The notes under the pieces are model-generated. The model was not told the origin of the DNA. It searched no databases and was given only the letters and a program-made list of their open reading frames with translations. From Nevskiaceae bacterium (GTDB lineage Bacteria; Pseudomonadota; Gammaproteobacteria; Steroidobacterales; Steroidobacteraceae), in assembly GCA_031277355.1 (NCBI GenBank), contig JAITMN010000205.1, positions 1 through 6,722 on the forward strand: a DNA stretch of 6,722 bases, in the 5' to 3' direction. The stretch's first letter is position 1. Every line of letters starts with the position of its first letter. This document shows, one piece after another, positions 5,038-6,722 of the stretch. The translations under genes and the position numbers were made by a program.

Positions 5038-6722
5038 ATGCTCGCCGACCCACTGACACAAGTATTGATACTGCTGCTGGCCTCGGTGCTGGTCGTGGCG
5101 TTGGCGCGTCGCGTTGGTCTGCCGCCCATCCTCGGTTATCTCGGTGTCGGCCTGATCGTCGGCCCTCATGCGCTCGCCCTCGTGGACGAATCCACGCAAA
5201 CGCACTTGCTGGCCGACATCGGCGTCGTGTTCCTGCTGTTCACGCTGGGCCTGGAATTCTCGTGGGCGCGAATGCTTGCCATGCGTCGCGAAGTGTTCGG
5301 CCTTGGCGCGATGCAGGTGATCGCCACGACGGCGGTGTTCGCATTGGTGGGCATGCTGCTGGGGCTGTCGCCGCTGGTGTCGGTGGCCGTTGGCGGCGCG
5401 CTGTCGATGTCGTCCACCGCCATCGTGATCCGTCAGCTTACCGAGCAGATGGAAGTGAACCGCTCGCATGGGCGGCTATCGCTCGCCATCCTGCTGTTTC
5501 AGGACTTGGCCTTCGTGCCGCTGCTCGCGCTCGCCACTGCAATAGGCGCGGGCAATGCGCAGGAAGTGTTCAGCCCCGTCGGCGTATTGCTCACGCTGGT
5601 GCGCGGCGTGTTCGCATTGGGCCTGGTGTTGCTGGCCGGCCGTTTGCTGTTGCGCCCGCTGTTCGTCGAGATCGCGCACAGCCGGCTCAAGGAGCTGTTC
5701 ACGCTGCTGGTGCTGTTCGTCGTGCTGGCTTCGGCTTGGGCCACCGAGCAGGCCGGATTGTCGCTGGCGCTGGGCGGTTTCTTCGCCGGCATGATGCTGG
5801 CGGAAACCGAGTACCGGCATCAGGTCGAAGCGGTGATCCGTCCGTTCCGCGAATTGCTGTTGGGTCTGTTCTTCATCTCGGTGGGCATGCTGCTGAACAT
5901 GCGGCTGTTGGTGGAGCAGTTCTGGCTGGTGTCTGCGGTGGTGGCCGGGCTCATCGTGTTGAAAGTGGGCGTGACCAGCGCATCGGTGCGCGCTTTCGTC
6001 ACGACGAATTTCAAGGCGATGCGCACGGGTCTGGTGTTGGGCGGCGGCGGTGAGTTCGGCGTTGCGATACTGACCTTGTTGCTGCAGAAGAGCGTGGCGG
6101 TGCCCATCGTGCAACCGCTGTTGCTGGCGCTGGTGCTGACGATTCTCGCCACGCCCTTCGGCATCCGCTACAACAAGACCGTGGCGCGTTTCCTGTTGCG
6201 CGAGAAAGGTCCGCAGCAGCGTTCCATCGAGCGTCTGGAAGCCGCCACTGCCGAAGTGGCGCGGCGCGAGCATGTGGTGCTGTGCGGTTATGGCCGCGTG
6301 GGCCAGAACATCGCGCGCGTGCTGGAATCACAGGGCTTTGAATACATCGCGGTGGATTTGGATTTGGCGCGCGTGCGCCCCGCGCGTCAGGCCGGATACC
6401 CGGTGATCTATGGCGATTCGGCCGATGAAGACGTGCTGGCGGCCTGTGGCCTGGAAAACGCCAGCGCCGTCGTCGTGTCGTTCGCCAACCCGGCCGTGTC
6501 GGTGGGGATCGTGCGCGCGGTGCGTCATCATCGCAGCGACGTGCCGGTGCTGGTGCGCACCGCCGATGACCTGAGCCTCGATGAATTGAGCCGCGCCGGC
6601 GCCACCGAAGTGGTGCCCGAGACATTGGAAGCGAGCCTGATGCTGGTGTCGCAAGTGCTGATGCTGCTGAACGTGCCGATGTCGCGCGTGGTGCGCACCA
6701 TCGGCGAGATTCGCCGCGCCCG
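5038..6722 (+). CDS. Kef-type (CPA2) monovalent cation/proton antiporter with RCK domain (3' end outside window)
   Basis: This open frame runs 561 codons without a stop to the right edge. The N-terminal two thirds form a multi-span CPA2 exchanger: ILGYLGVGLIVGPHAL near residue 40, LFTLGLEF at 67-74, SMSSTAIV at 123-130, the ion-site pair Gln155-Asp156 in LLFQDLAFVP, GGFFAGMMLAETEYRH at 246-261, and LLLGLFFISVGM at 273-284. From about residue 412 an NAD-binding RCK (TrkA-N) domain follows, with HVVLCGYGRVG (glycines 417, 419, 422), acidic Asp440 after the second strand and GDSADEDVL at 459-467. Such proteins exchange K+ (or Na+) for H+ across the inner membrane under nucleotide control. The KefC loop acidic residues are not conserved (HQVEAVIRP), so glutathione gating should not be assumed. 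The ATG at 5038 fits the family N-terminus. AAGG abuts it directly and another AAGG lies 17 bases upstream, so the ribosome site is poor. No KefF/KefG-type partner is seen. Confidence 0.93.
   Translation, partial: MLADPLTQVLILLLASVLVVALARRVGLPPILGYLGVGLIVGPHALALVDESTQTHLLADIGVVFLLFTLGLEFSWARMLAMRREVFGLGAMQVIATTAVFALVGMLLGLSPLVSVAVGGALSMSSTAIVIRQLTEQMEVNRSHGRLSLAILLFQDLAFVPLLALATAIGAGNAQEVFSPVGVLLTLVRGVFALGLVLLAGRLLLRPLFVEIAHSRLKELFTLLVLFVVLASAWATEQAGLSLALGGFFAGMMLAETEYRHQVEAVIRPFRELLLGLFFISVGMLLNMRLLVEQFWLVSAVVAGLIVLKVGVTSASVRAFVTTNFKAMRTGLVLGGGGEFGVAILTLLLQKSVAVPIVQPLLLALVLTILATPFGIRYNKTVARFLLREKGPQQRSIERLEAATAEVARREHVVLCGYGRVGQNIARVLESQGFEYIAVDLDLARVRPARQAGYPVIYGDSADEDVLAACGLENASAVVVSFANPAVSVGIVRAVRHHRSDVPVLVRTADDLSLDELSRAGATEVVPETLEASLMLVSQVLMLLNVPMSRVVRTIGEIRRA

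Noticed and set aside
4351..5469. 372-codon minus-strand frame across the LPMO-like and antiporter genes
   Set aside because: It spans two well-supported genes and the gap between them, with an antisense-type composition and no domain.
5022..6053. plus-strand frame starting at the ATG at 5022
   Set aside because: Its AAGG one base upstream is tempting, but the translation is an Arg/Gly/Ala-rich out-of-frame copy of the antiporter. The 5038 frame gives an unmistakable Kef-type protein.

Overview
The window looks like chromosomal DNA of a GC-rich Gram-negative bacterium, most likely a proteobacterium. I lean towards a gammaproteobacterium of the Xanthomonadales/Nevskiales kind, but that rests on remembered protein style, not on a search. 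All recognisable genes read on the + strand, are tightly packed and have uniform codon use. I see no RNA genes, CRISPR arrays, insertion sequences or phage parts.

Positions 1-4261 hold one compact, apparently translationally coupled operon of six genes. In order they are a large periplasmic-type TPR protein (5' end outside the window), a small exported Pro/Ala-rich protein of unknown function, an ExbB/TolQ/MotA-type channel subunit, two different ExbD/TolR-type subunits, and a TonB-like energy transducer. The transducer has one membrane anchor, a polyproline arm, a flexible linker and a C-terminal domain of the AgmX/PglI type. Three of the five junctions are 4-base ATGA overlaps, each with a Shine-Dalgarno sequence 7 bases before the ATG. 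The set reads as an inner-membrane ion-driven motor (ExbB plus two ExbDs) pulling on a periplasm-spanning arm (TonB-like), with the TPR and small exported proteins as periplasmic partners. Its make-up resembles the AglR-AglQ-AglS motor with AgmX/PglI-type proteins of Myxococcus gliding motility more than a classical TonB-ExbB-ExbD system. Its cargo or target cannot be told from the sequence.

Positions 4262-4959 hold a 50-base gap and a gene for a secreted LPMO-like copper protein. Its predicted mature form starts with histidine, as a copper histidine brace requires. A terminator-like hairpin follows at 4977-4994.

Positions 5038-6722 hold a Kef-type (CPA2) cation/proton antiporter with a C-terminal NAD-binding RCK domain, cut off by the window's right edge. 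It looks like an independent housekeeping gene.

The most noteworthy item is the six-gene energy-transduction operon, followed by the LPMO-like protein directly downstream of it.
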